DNA of 64,000 nucleotides from Mesostigma viride (taxonomy: Eukaryota > Streptophyta > Mesostigmatophyceae > Mesostigmatales > Mesostigmataceae): NCBI GenBank assembly GCA_009746045.1, contig RPFO01000333.1, positions 1,025,674 to 1,089,673 on the forward strand. Direction: 5' to 3'. Both the position numbers and the translations under genes were made by a program. This document shows positions 1-10,789 of the stretch, in pieces. Under the pieces are notes generated by a model. The model did not search any database, was not told the DNA's origin, and saw nothing but the letters and a program-made list of their open reading frames with translations. Position 1 is the stretch's first letter, and every line of letters starts with the position of its first letter.

Positions 1-379
1 GAAGGCATGTTGAACGAGATTGGGAGCGCACATTCGACGATTCTCGATCCGTGAAAACTGGCGAGAAATTGCACGATTAGGTGAATTTGGAGGCGGTCGC
101 AGCTGCCGTCACTTCAGCACCCGTGACCACACGACTTTTGCATTGAAGTTAGGGGAGATAAGCTGAATTTTATTTCGCTTGCGTGTTTAGTGTCTATGTT
201 TACCTCGGGAATGGCATTACTCTAGCTGGCGTCTGCATGCGTTTCCCTGTTAGAGGAAACGGTTCGATAAAAGCATTCTGGTAAAAAGCTGCCACAAAAG
301 CCATACGCATTTCTACACACTGTCCGCGCCCAAGCCTGCGCTGCTGTAAGGATCTGGACAGAAGAAGTTACGTTGCGCA
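1..379. other. 5' flank without recognised gene
   Basis: No coding region, repeat or RNA gene is recognisable here. It is AT-richer than the exon that follows and is the presumed promoter/5' UTR side of the Ser/Pro-rich gene starting at 380. Confidence 0.4.
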
Positions 380-1629
380 ATGTCTATACCAGAAGAGTCT
401 GTAGCCGGTATGGACACGGCACTGCCAGACTATGGCGCGCTGCCTCCCCGGAGAATCAGCACAGGGAGGCGGGCATCGGATGGCGAAAGTGTCCCAAGCG
501 GGCTGTCACGCTGTGTAACCTCCCCGCCATCCAGGGATGATGGCATTGTTAACAGAAAGGGAGACCCGATGTTCAAGCTCAGCCGCTCCTACAGCGGCCT
601 GGAATCTCCGCGCTCCCCTGTTGGAGAGGAGCCCGCACATGGCAGTCCTAGAAGGGGTGATCCTATGATGCACATGCCCATCAGCCCTAAGAGCCCGCTA
701 GGGGCAGGTGCCGGACCGCCGGTTGTTGCAAGAGATGTCCCGTTTCCGGGAGTCGCGTCGGCAAGCCCGCTGTCTCCAGGCAGTCCGCTGAGTCCGGCCA
801 ATCAGCTGAGCCCGCGCATCCCACTGTACAACGTGAGCCCTCGAGGAAGCCCGAAGAAAGCCCCTTCGGTCGAGAAACTCAAGCCGACATTTGGCCGGGT
901 GAGTTGTTGCTCGCCGGCAATTGCATGCCTTGGAGCGGTCGCCATGCCAGCACTGGCCTTTCGTCTTACATCCTCACGCTATGACGTGGCGAATGCTGAG
1001 GATGTGATAACGCAGGTGGCGTCTTTTGGGTGACAATCCTCACGAAGCAGTGCTGTAGAAAGCACTGCACGCCTGACCTACGCGAGGGTCCCTGGTTGCC
1101 TGTTGGCTTTCCATCGCACTCATTCGACTTTCATCCCGGGGCCTGCCTCGAATGGCTAACAATCTTGAAACGTGGTCGTGCTTGATGGTTTGTTGCTGGG
1201 CATGGCTGCTGTATGCTCCCCACCCCCACCCCCACCCCCCCGGCCCCTTTGCCGGACGACTCCCTTTCTGTAATTCTGGCACCTCGCTGCTGCCCCCTCA
1301 TATGACCGCCACCGACTCGTTGCGGCGCCTGCACCAGTCGTACACCATGCCAGTGGAGCGTGGGGCGGACCGCGCGCCCGACGGCAACGGGGCCATGGTA
1401 TGCAACCCCCATTGGGTTTCTTGTGTGCCCTGATGTAATTTCATGGTGGTTGGCCCCACTGCTGCCATCCAATACGCCCCTGAACGGCTAATCAACGCTG
1501 CTTTCCACCCAGCTTGATTCTGCCGTACGCAACCAGCGTGCGGGGCCAGGCGCGGCAGCACATGGCCCTGCCCAGGCTCCTTGCACACATGCCCCGCACC
1601 ATGCAGCGGCTCCCTTGGTTGAACCTTAA
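380..1629 (+). CDS. Ser/Pro-rich protein of unknown function; exon 1 good, exons 2-3 tentative
   Basis: I do not recognise this protein. Exon 1 (380-898) encodes 173 residues and ends at a strong donor (CCGG|GTGAGT). It is rich in SP dipeptides (SPRSP, SPKSP, SPLSPGSPLSP, SPRGSP) and basic-Ser sites (RRIS, RRAS), as in a disordered phosphoprotein tail. No domain or membrane segment is visible. Two downstream segments can be joined in phase 0: 1338-1397 (20 codons, acceptor GCACCAG, donor ATG|GTATGC) and 1513-1629 (38 residues then TAA). That gives about 231 residues, but these small exons rest only on splice consensus and open frame and may be wrong. The SP-rich, RRAS-containing style resembles the II-III linker of the channel gene at 33-51 kb; that is a compositional resemblance, not proof of homology. 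Confidence 0.45.
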
Positions 1630-2424
1630 GTGGATCAATTTGTTGTGTGGATCAATTTTTATTGGGAGCGGCACCAGCCGGTAGAAAACGGTTTTACTGA
1701 CGCAGTTTGCAGACACGTTGAAGAAACGTGTCTGGTGGCGTGTGTCCCTGTGTGCTAGCGAGGGGGATGATCGCTCGGAAATTCCTTGCAGGTGGAGGTC
1801 CTTTACTGTCGTAGAAGCAGTTGCACTGCCTATGCCAGCGCTTGAATGCTTGTCATGTTGATTACCAACATCCCTCACTGCCCGCTGCCACCCCCCTGAT
1901 GCCCCCCGATGTTCCCCCCACGCCCCATACACGCTGGCCACCACAGGACACGTACAACACGTCGGGTCAACCGCAACGGCGCGCAGCCACCCCTGACCCA
2001 GAGGTAAGGGCCCATGGCGGGGAGGAAGGGTGTGCCGTGACGTGGTGTCATGGGTCTGGGTACTCGCGGTGGCATCATGGTGGCAGGCGTGGATGAGGAT
2101 AGCGGGGCACCATCGCAGCCGGTGTGAATTGCTTCGCGCACATCTTGGCTCCCCACGCACAAATGGCAAGCTTTTGTGAGCCAAATCCTGTGATGGGGGT
2201 GCGTGCATGAGGACATTTTCCGTGGCCCTTTTGCGGTCGCCACAGCTGAGCATGTCGAGCAGTTGCGCAGGGCATCGGCGCGTGTGCGTGTATACGGTGA
2301 AGACACAAATGATACCCCGTGAGGGTATGTGCTGGCACACGCGTGCACCTGCTTGCACAAAGGCAATCACCCACTGTAGCATGCACCCCCGTGCACACAT
2401 ACATCCACACCATCATGCCCGCTG
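1630..2424. other. Intergenic, nothing supported
   Basis: Long open frames exist on both strands but overlap each other, have no family resemblance and no consistent splice context. One exon-like piece (about 1947-2003, AG|GACACG to GAG|GTAAGG, phase 0) could belong to the upstream gene, but nothing confirms it. Confidence 0.4.
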
Positions 2425-2522
2425 TGGGTTGTGGGTGAACCCTGGGTATGCCCCTATACCCCATCAGGCTCCGGGATAGGCCTTTATATTCTCCCAAGCC
2501 GGCACCTCTTAATAAGTTCCAA
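2425..2522 (-). repeat. Dispersed repeat R1, copy A
   Basis: About 95 bp shared with copies at 20058-20168, 52168-52285 and 55672-55775. In the orientation of the + copies the core contains GGCGCCGG, then GGGAGAATATAAAGGCC and CTCCCGGAGCCTGAGG. Copies occur in both orientations and two lie next to LINE tails, so this is probably part of a mobile element. Copy A and the 20-kb copy are the closest pair (both extend into a GGGTATGCCCC / GGTGAACCC segment). Confidence 0.75.
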
Positions 2523-3089
2523 GACTAGCAGTGGCCTCACTGAATGAATCGAGAGAGTCCAGGAAGTTCGGTCTGACCTTGCCCTTCCCTTAGCTTAAGG
2601 GAAGGGTGAAAGCCCCAAAATGGTACGGATGACTGGTTCGAGCAGCCTTCCGAACACTTTGGACTTCCCGTAACTGACGGCAGGAAGAATTATATACAGT
2701 GGCTGACTCACGCGGTACGGCAAAGGCACGGTCTGTTCAGACGAACGTACGAACAGAAGGTACTCCCCTCTTTCAGCCTGTCTTGTGTGCGCGCGTCCCT
2801 GAACGTTCCCGCGCCTGCAAGGGCAAAGCTAAGGAAAATTCCCTTAAGCTTTGTCCTTATAAGGACAGAGAAAGTCAGAAAAATCCTTCAGCGGCGGCAG
2901 TTACCCCTTGTGGTCCATACGGACAGTATGGCGCGACTTCCAAGGGAAGGGAAATTTCACTTCGCCCTTGTCCGGAATCTCTCGAATCAAGGAATCATGC
3001 TCGCTCTTGGTGGCTGCCATGCCAGGACCGGTGTGTTGCATCATATGCTAAACTGTGCGCGCCAAATTCTACACTGTCCGCTAATATAA
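2523..3089. other. Intergenic, nothing recognised
   Basis: No family-level match seen. A pyrimidine tract ending in CAG at 3141-3143 lies just downstream and raises the possibility that the first dehydrogenase exon has an upstream partner somewhere in this stretch. Confidence 0.35.
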
Positions 3090-5156
3090 ATGCCAAGCCA
3101 CACCATCCACTCCCGTCCGGCCTCCCACGCCTCCCACTGCCAGACCAAAGTAATCATCATCACAGGAGGAGGGCAGGGCATCGGTAAGGCCACCGCCAAG
3201 CGGTTTGCAAAGGAAGGATGGAAGATTGCTGTGGTGGACCGTGACGGCCGGTCGGCAGAAGAGACGGCGGCGGAGCTGTCCCACATGGGCGCCGACGTGC
3301 TGTCGCTGCGGGTGGACGTGGGCAACGCGCGCGAGGTGGAGGCGATGGTGCTCGACGTGGTGGACGCCTTTGGCCGGGTGGACGCCTGCTTCAACAACGC
3401 AGGCGTGGAGGGCGAGCGCGCCAGTATGGCCGAGGCCAATGAGGAGGAGTACGACGCCGTCATGCGCACCAACGCAAAGGTGGGGGGCAGCCGGCGGGGT
3501 GATTCTTGTTGGCATGCCGATCTACGGATAGCCTGCTGTGACATGGGGGGAGGGGACAGATTCTACCGGAAATCATTCTAACGGAATCATTCTCCCCACC
3601 GTGACCAGCAGCGGGTGTTGGCCCTACCTTTTGCCGTCGTGGAAAGCCTTCACCATGATGCCTGCTGGCAGAGCACAGTTGCATTGCGAAAAGCAGAGAT
3701 GTGAATTATAAGGAGGTATGGCCAAGAGCGAGCTGGTGCGTGCCGCAAAAGGAGTAGGTCATTTGATGACAAGATGGGCTCTACTATCTCCGTCGCTCGT
3801 AGTTCTGCGCTGCCAGGAACGTTAACCAGTTTAAGTCTTCGCACTGTTCTACGTGTCATGGTTACAAGATGCCTGATTGGTCTTCGCAGATGATAGCCCT
3901 CAAAACAGTTGGCTCTCACAAATGAGTGGCAAATGTGCAGTCGAGCTCCTCTGAATTCTCATCTTTCTCAACCCTTGCTATGTACAGCTTGCATTGTATG
4001 TACCATGATGGCTCTTGCCGCACACACTTGTGCGCCGTTTTAAGAAACCCGCTAGCGTATGTGCTGACAGAGGCCAGTATTGTTTCATGCTTGCCTGCCC
4101 GCTGTATTGTCCCCGGTGCGTGGCGAGCAGGGCGTGTGGCTGTGCACCAAGTACGTGCTGCAGCAGATGCTCAATCAGGAGCCCTCACCCACGCTCTCCA
4201 GCAACGCCAACATGGCCGCCGCGCGACGCACCACCCTGACCCCTGTCATGGCCTCTGCTGGCGTACGTGGCTGCATCGTCAATACCTCTGGCACGGCGGG
4301 CATGCGAGGGTTCGCAGAGTTCGGTAAGATCTCATGCGGCGGCCAGTAGAACTTTGACTTTCATGTGTGAATCTTGTTCTGTATTGAAGCATCGGAAAAA
4401 AGTCGAGTAGCAATGTCAATGCCGCAGCATTCCCGGGGCCCGCACCTTGTATGTCATCCAAGCGTAGTTGCAGTCAGATGGCTCGAGGATGTCAATAATG
4501 GTCCAAAAAGGAACACGTAGGTTCTCATTACTTTCTGCCTGCAAACTTATGAGGTCATTGGAAAATGAGCCTGTAACCGCTGCAACCTTGGCTCAGCTGG
4601 CCATGGTTGGAATCTGGGAACCCCCATGTGTGCCCTGTGATAGCCCGTAGATGACGGTGGTCCTCGCAGCGCTAGCGCAGAATGACGCCGGCCCCCAAAC
4701 GCCTGCTGCTCGCTGCCATGCCTCTGCATGAGGTAGCATTGGTATCAACTCAAAGAAAAACTGGCCCTGACTTTCATGTGTGCCTTCTGTTCATGAGATG
4801 ATTTCATCTTCCCACCGCCACGTTCCCATGCCAATGAATCTGTGTTGTATTCTGCAGGCGCCTATTGTGCCTCCAATTGGGCCATCCTGGGCCTTACGAA
4901 GACAGCTGCCAAGGAGTATGCAGCCTCTGGAATCCGTGTCAATGCTGTGTGCCCTGGCGCTACAGCTACACCCATGCTAGATAGATTTGAGGAGCGCTGG
5001 CCAGACTTGATGACAAAAGCCGTCAATGCCTGCCCTGCAGGCAGGGTGTGCATGCCAGAAGAGGTGGCTGAGGCTGTGTTTTTTCTGTGCAGCCCACTCT
5101 GCACGTTCATCAGTGGTGACTGCATGGTGATTGATGGAGGCCTACTTGCTGGTTAA
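3090..5156 (+). CDS. Short-chain dehydrogenase/reductase (classical SDR), 3 exons, altered active site
   Basis: NAD(P)-dependent oxidoreductase of the classical SDR family; substrate unknown. Exons: 3090-3479, 4131-4323, 4858-5156 (phases 0 and 1), giving 293 residues, normal for the family. Seen: the Rossmann motif TGGGQGIG near residue 25, NNAG near 109, GVWLCTKYVL at the exon 1/2 join, IVNTSGTAG, then YCASNWAILGLTK and RVNAVCPG. Family knowledge: the catalytic set is Asn-Ser-Tyr-xxx-Lys. Here Tyr is present but the Lys four residues later is Asn (codon AAT), and the Ser 13 residues before Tyr is Gly, with a Ser one position earlier. Activity may therefore be lost or changed. The start is uncertain: the ATG at 3090 overlaps a TATAAAT string, and CAG at 3141-3143 preceded by pyrimidines could be an acceptor. 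An AATAAA lies at 5280-5285. Confidence 0.92.
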
Positions 5157-5866
5157 AGCAAGCATGCGGAGCTGATGCCCTAATTATTGTACCAGTGTCT
5201 GCTTGGATCTTCATTTTTATAGCATGTCACATACGAATTAGAGTTGGCAAAACACACAGATTTATCTAGCTTATGAGACAATAAAGTATGTGCAAGCGCT
5301 AGTCAGCCATAAAAAATTGTGTCACTTGCTACCTATAGACATGTCAGACAACTACCCTAGTCCTTCCACGCCGTTGGATCGCCATGCGTCCAGGAATAGT
5401 TGTCTCACTTAACAGACATGCATACCAAAATGCATGTCAACTGAGACCGCGAAAATTAATCTGGATATGGCACATATACCAAAGAAAGCTTGCTATGCGC
5501 AAAAACTGTCGCACACCAAGCCTGTTGCAAATATCTAGACGATCGACATAGTTGTATCCATCACGGGGTAATGGCCCCGGGGTGATCATAGATCATGCAA
5601 AGTATACATGCAAGGGCTTCGGCGCGCAATCAACTGCCTTTGAATGAATGAAAGACCTCCTACATATATCGCCGGTTGTCTCCTTGATACCTTCTGCACT
5701 GCGTCAGAAGGCAATCAATTGATCTGGACTCCGCACTTGAGTCTTGATCCAATGCAAATGTCACCCGGGACGGAACTAAGTGAAAAAACATGCAAGACAT
5801 GGGGGGCGGTATGGCATAGACCCACCGGTCACCCTGCCGTAAAAATGCTAAAATAAGCGAGCTATT
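5157..5866. other. Convergent intergenic region (dehydrogenase / phosphatase)
   Basis: Holds the 3' flanks of two convergent genes. AATAAA at 5280-5285 is a plausible poly(A) signal for the upstream gene. Nothing else coding or repetitive is recognised. Confidence 0.5.
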
Positions 5867-8800
5867 TTACAGATTATTGATGTCTCCCTGGTAGACATGG
5901 AGCGCGTTGGTCTGGAACTGCGGGTTCCCAAGCCGCTTCTTCTTCCTCGTGCCACAGATTACGATACCCCCGATGAAGCCGAGCAGGATACCCAGCAGGA
6001 TGCCCATCCCGACCAGGAACCGGTTCTTCTGCTCGCAGTCGTCCGTGTCCTGCTTGGACGCGGCCACCGCGGCATTAATGCCGCACTGGCCGGTCTCCAC
6101 ATTCTTGCACGCCTTGCACCACTTGGAGATGTCCGTGAAGGCCTCCCCCTCGATCGCGCGGCGGAACGCGTCCAGGCGGCAGAAGGAGCCGTCGTCGCCG
6201 CTGCCGATGCCCGCACCCAGCCCCGATGCGCTGCACGGCAGCCGGATGGGCTGGTAGGGCTGACCCGGCCCGTCTTGGTAGACCAGGCGCACGAGCCAGT
6301 TGCCGCGGGCAAACGCGTCCTCTGCTCCCGTGGTGTCGTCGGTGCTGCTCATGTTGTACACCTCCAGCGCCAGTGCCGCGCCGAAGGGGAAGATCTCTGG
6401 GGAATGCAAGAAGACAGCACGCAGGCGATCCGTGGGTCAGGCACACGGCAAGCCTGCCGCATCAGCAGCTTTGCACATAACGAGCCTGGCACAGCCTGCA
6501 ATGAGGCTGGTGAGTAGGAGAAAGAGTGCACAGAGTAGGGATGGCTCCTATGACACCTTGCATGCACTAAGCCCAAGCAGGAGTGGATGCTAGAGCACCC
6601 AAAACTGTGGCATCGACTGAGCCGTGTCTGAGCATTGACACATCCCAAGGAACAGGGGCACCCCCCCCTCTGCACAGTCAGCGCGGGCACAGGGAACAAC
6701 TTGTCTCTCAAAGCTGAGTTCACAGCACCAGCTTCGAAGGAGACAGCCTCAGCCATGCACGCTACCCAGGTATCTACCACGTGCACAAGCGCCCATGACA
6801 TGCCAAGACATGCCAAAACACCAAGCCAGGGATGGCTGTGGGCCGGCCACATCCCAGTCGGCAATATGCACACTTGTGGCACACCGGGAGCATATTGGGA
6901 ACCGCCAAGCTTGCGTAACGAGAGTTGGCCTTGCGAACATGCTTGCTGACTTGACCCAGCTGGCCCCTCGTCAGAACCCCTGTAACCAACACCTGACCCT
7001 CTGACCAGGGAACCGATGCTGCTTACATGGGTGTTGGAGTGGCCCAAATGCAGGGATTATGATAATGACAGTGATATTGCCGCGGAGAAAACCAGCAGAC
7101 AACGCAACCACGCAAGCAACATCATCCCCGAGCAGCAGACAGGTGGGTCAGGCTAAGCGGGCCCGACGATGCTTAGGGGCGGGAATCCCGGGAGACCCCC
7201 CTGAAAGGACGTGTGTGAGCACAGTACCATGCGGAGGCCAGCAGTCAACATGACTCACTCTCCAGCGGCTTGTTGGTGGCCACGTCGGTCCAGCGCAGTG
7301 CCGACAGGAAGCAGAGCATGGTGGCATAGTGCGCGCTGAAGACGACCAGGCTGCAATGGGGGGAGCCAGGACGGGGCCAGGGGACCAGGGAGCGCAGATG
7401 CGTTACCACGCAGTAGCGAGGCCAAAATACAAAGGGCAGCGGAAGTAACCAACGGAACCACCACCCACACGCAACACCCACAAGCAGCACGTGCACTCGC
7501 GACATCAACCATGACCCCATGCGCATGCTGCACAAAACGGCCCATCCTTGGGTACAAAACGGCAGATGCCTACTAGCCTACGGCCGCTGCATGTGTGGAC
7601 TGGACATAGCTGCATGGGGACAGTGCCGGTAAAGACCCCATCGGCCCAGCAAGCACCGCAAGCAAACCTATACCGAAGGCCAGACCGCACGATCACATGG
7701 GCAGGTGGACGGAGGACAAAGGCAAAAGGCCATACGCAAGGCCCGTTGCAGGTCGCATCATAATACAGCGCACAAGGGGGTGCTTGCCCCTGCAAGTGAC
7801 AGACGCCAGAGCTGACCGGCTCGTCATGACCCAGCCAAGCCTGAGCCAAGATGTGTTCTGGGCTAGGACATCAGTGGCCAGACGTAAGACAAGGGTAGAG
7901 CCCAGCACATACTTAACACCTTTTCCCATGTCCCCTGGCTCAAAAGGGACAGCTCCGCCCTATGTGCGTTCGACCACCCTTCCTACCTACTTCCACCCTT
8001 CCTACCTCAGTGACTGTTGCAGCCATCCCTGCTGCCAAAACCAGGCATGCCTCGCTCCCTGCAACGAAAACCAGGCCCAGGCCACGTCCCTTCTAGTAAG
8101 CCACCTCCCAGGTCACCTCCCTCTCGTCCTCACCAACCCCGCCACAAGCCCACTCACTGGGCCAAGTGATTAGCACTCCTACTCACATCCGCCCCCGTGG
8201 GGCTAGCAGTTAGATTCGATCCACAGGTTCGTATTGGAGACTTTCGGACTCACTTGCACCGCTCTCCGGTAAAGAGCTTTTTCGCAGTTGGGCTATCGCT
8301 TGGGATGCCTTCGGATGAGGAGTCCCCTGTAGCCGCGAAATCATGCAAGAGGTCCTGTGTTCGAATCCAGTATGGTACCAAACTATTTCATTATTTATAG
8401 AATGTTCTCGTCGGATCCCCCCAACAACCACCCCAACCCACCGGTAACTGGCCTCCATCCTCCCCCCTTTACGCCCACCCACCGGTAGCTGGCCTCCCTC
8501 CCCCCCCTCCGTGCCCACCCACCGGTAGTTGACCTCATCCTCCCCCCTCTACGCCCACCCACCGCTAGCTGGCCTCCCTCCTCCCCCTTCCGTGCCCACC
8601 TACCGGTAGTTGTCCACATCCGGGTTGTCCAGCATGAGGATCTGCCGCTCCACCTCGGCCAGCAGCGTGCCCCCGCACAGGTTGCCCGCGACGCTCCACG
8701 AGAATTTCTTGGCCTCCAGCCACTGCACCGCATCGCCGAAGAGGGCCCACGTGCTGGCGTCCAGCTTGTCCGGCACGCCGTCTGCATCATTGCCCAACTC

Positions 8801-10135
8801 CAGCGCCACGTTCAGCTTGTCCCACACGTTGAACGCGTCCTCATAGGCAAACGTCTGCCCGGTCGCGTTGCCCACGGACGCCAGCAGTGGTGCCACCTGC
8901 CGCACCTGCGCCTGGAATTCGCTCGACTTGTAGTAGTCTGCGAGCGCGTCGCTCAGCGCGGGACAGTTGTCGTACGCGCGGATCAGGTAGTCGCTCTTGT
9001 CGGGTATGCTGTACACCGGCACGGGCTGGAAGCCAATGCTGACGTCATCGGCGGGCATCCCTGTGAACAGCCCCTGGGCGAGCGCCTGCGCCGACGCCAC
9101 CGTGCGGTCAAGCGCGGAGCTGCGGATGTACACGTCCGGTTGAGGGTACGGCCACATCGTGTGGCTGGCCTCGCCTTCGCCGCCCGCATGGAGCTCGGAG
9201 TGAAGGCCACGCAGACATGTGCCGGACAAGCTGCAGTTGGCTGGTGCCAGGTAGCGCAGGTTGAGCCCAGCGCCCACGTCATAGAGCTGGCGCACGCCAC
9301 GCGGGGTGAGTGACGCCCCACCCTCAAACAGGAGGAGGCGATGCTTGGACAGCGTGCTCCTGCGGGAGGCGAGGGGGGAGGGGGGGGGAGCAGGTGACGG
9401 GGTGCGGTGGGGTTACACAGCAGATAGCATCAGGAGTCGTGGGTGCGAAAGGTGAGCACCACGATGCCTTGCCAGCGAACGTGGAAATAGAAGGTTGCTT
9501 TACATGCATACGTAAGATCGTGCATGTACATATTCCCCCCCTGCCCGCAATCCCTGCAGGGTACCCCTGCTAAGCGAGACAGATCTTTAAAATCACGCCA
9601 CCATGGTTTCTTAACACGGTGGGGTTAGAACGTCGTGTAGGCCCAGATGGATCTCTCCCACGGAGCAGTGCCGCTATCGATGTTATCAATGTGCCAGCTG
9701 ACACCAGAGCTGCGGAACGTGTAACCAAACGCAAGGGAGATCGCCGCAAGTATTAAGTGCGGTAGAAATGCTATGCTCGTTAGCTGACCGTTCTCGTTAC
9801 CGTTCTTAAGCAGATTTGGGTAATAACCATTCGAGCTCTTGCAGGTTGAACTTTTCTTCAGAACCTTGATCAACAACCGAATACGTATTACGAAACAGGT
9901 AGACGTCTTCCGCTTGGGCAACGTATGCCTATGTTGATATGCCATTTATTACATCCTCCAGTACTGGTAGGTTCTTCAACATTTGCCGTGTTGACCCTAT
10001 AAACAAACCTAGTTACCCGTACCTGCTGCCATGCCGATGAAGAACAATCACCATTTCAAGAGTTCCGGCGGTCTGGAAAGGTAACGTTGTTAAGGCGAGA
10101 ATTCCTAGAAGGATTAAGACGATGCCATGTGCCAT
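5867..10135 (-). CDS. Histidine acid phosphatase, secreted N terminus with C-terminal membrane anchor, 4 exons
   Basis: Branch-2 histidine phosphatase; hydrolyses phosphomonoesters through a phosphohistidine intermediate, probably in a lysosome-like compartment or at the cell surface. Exons on the minus strand: 10135-10023, 9359-8604, 7350-7259, 6396-5867; phases 2, 2 and 1 agree at every junction, total 496 residues. Seen: a signal peptide from MAHGIVLILLGILALTT, then VIVLHRHGSR (the RHGxR nucleophile motif), LTPRGVRQLYDVG, RSSALDRTVASAQALAQGLF, FSAHYATMLCFLSAL, FPFGAALALEVY, a Cys-rich stretch, and a C-terminal membrane helix (FLVGMGILLGILLGFIGG) followed by RKKKR and a short tail. Odd point: the usual HD pair of the acid-base motif (SAHDxT) reads HY here. 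An in-frame ATG upstream (10201) also exists, but the signal peptide supports 10135. The intron 2 donor is tandemly repeated. Divergent from the FPP synthase gene. Confidence 0.92.
8230..8385 (+). repeat. SINE-like dispersed repeat, copy 1
   Basis: About 155 bp, matching the reverse complement of 13200-13365 over most of its length (shared CTCCGGTAAAGAG, TTTTTCGCAGTTGGGCT, GATGCCTTCG, CAGCCGCGAAATCATGC, GGTCCTGTGTTCGAAT). The GTTCGAATCC block looks like a tRNA B-box, but flanking bases cannot form a proper T stem, so it is not a working tRNA. Lies in phosphatase intron 2, opposite to the direction of transcription. Confidence 0.55.
8440..8604 (-). repeat. About 40-bp tandem repeat carrying the 5' splice site of phosphatase intron 2
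   Basis: Five copies of the exon 2 end plus donor (CTACCG|GTRGGTGGGC on the minus strand). The GT dinucleotides start at 8603, 8562, 8522, 8482 and 8441, spaced 40-41 bp. The first is the donor that keeps the reading frame. Confidence 0.85.
9625..9945 (-). CDS. Small hypothetical ORF inside phosphatase intron 1
   Basis: 106 codons, ATG at 9945, stop at 9625, lying wholly in intron 1 (10022-9360) and on the same strand. Basic, Ser/Lys-rich N-terminal half, then one hydrophobic segment (LTSIAFLPHLILAAISLAFGY) trimmed here to its core HLILAAISLAF, then SGTAPWERSIWAYTTF. The last part vaguely recalls the membrane-proximal SxxGxxPExxIW pattern of Frag1/DRAM-type proteins, but the match is too weak to name it. 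It may be an embedded gene fragment, or chance in an AT-richer intron. Confidence 0.25.
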   Translation of the reverse strand: MAYQHRHTLPKRKTSTCFVIRIRLLIKVLKKSSTCKSSNGYYPNLLKNGNENGQLTSIAFLPHLILAAISLAFGYTFRSSGVSWHIDNIDSGTAPWERSIWAYTTF

Positions 10136-10789
10136 TTTCACCCGTACTTCCCAAGCACTTAAAAGTGACGAGAAAAGCTTGTCGACGCCTGCCTGCCTCA
10201 AAATTTTATCGTCGACAATTCATCTACTTTTACACCCGTTTTTTCATGCATCGATGCTCTTTCCTTTTCCCGCGCTTGAAAAGGAACTTCCTAGTGCTCG
10301 AAGCCCCGTGGCGTGTAGCTAGGCAGCGAGCTCTATGGCTACCTGATGGAAACTAGTGCCAACTGCCAAGTCTTTTGTTCGGGGGCACAAAATCCGGCCT
10401 TGAGGAAATTACGTATTTCGCACCAACCGCCCAACCGGACGGCCCGCGGGAGACCATCAAGATGGCCGATCGAAACAGTTCCCGGTCCAGGACGCGTGGC
10501 AACCAGGTATGCAGAAACGTTAAGACCGTGAATGGCCGGCCAGGAGTAACGAACGTGTATCTTGTCATTCGTGTGCCAGATTCATGGTCTTGATGTCACA
10601 GCTGACAGCAGAAACCTTTTGCCGTGAATTCCTGCGCTGCCAGCCTGTGACACACCGCAGTGCTCGCAACACACCGCACGTGAAGCTGCTGCACGTATTT
10701 TCGTTATGGACTAAGGACCTACACTGGCCCGACCTCTGATAACTTGACCAAGATTTGTGGCAGTCGGGCGTCTCGAGGCTGCAACAGCG
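10136..10789. promoter_or_regulatory. Shared divergent upstream region of phosphatase (-) and FPP synthase (+)
   Basis: The two translation starts face away from each other across 654 bp. No TATA box or other element can be placed with confidence. Calling it a bidirectional promoter is inference from gene orientation only. Confidence 0.4.

Noticed and set aside
1492-2400. 302-codon minus-strand ORF
   Set aside because: Overlaps several equally long frames on both strands, no recognisable domain, no start or splice context.
8230-8385. Functional tRNA gene
   Set aside because: B-box-like GTTCGAATCC is present but the T stem does not pair and no cloverleaf can be drawn; treated as SINE-like.
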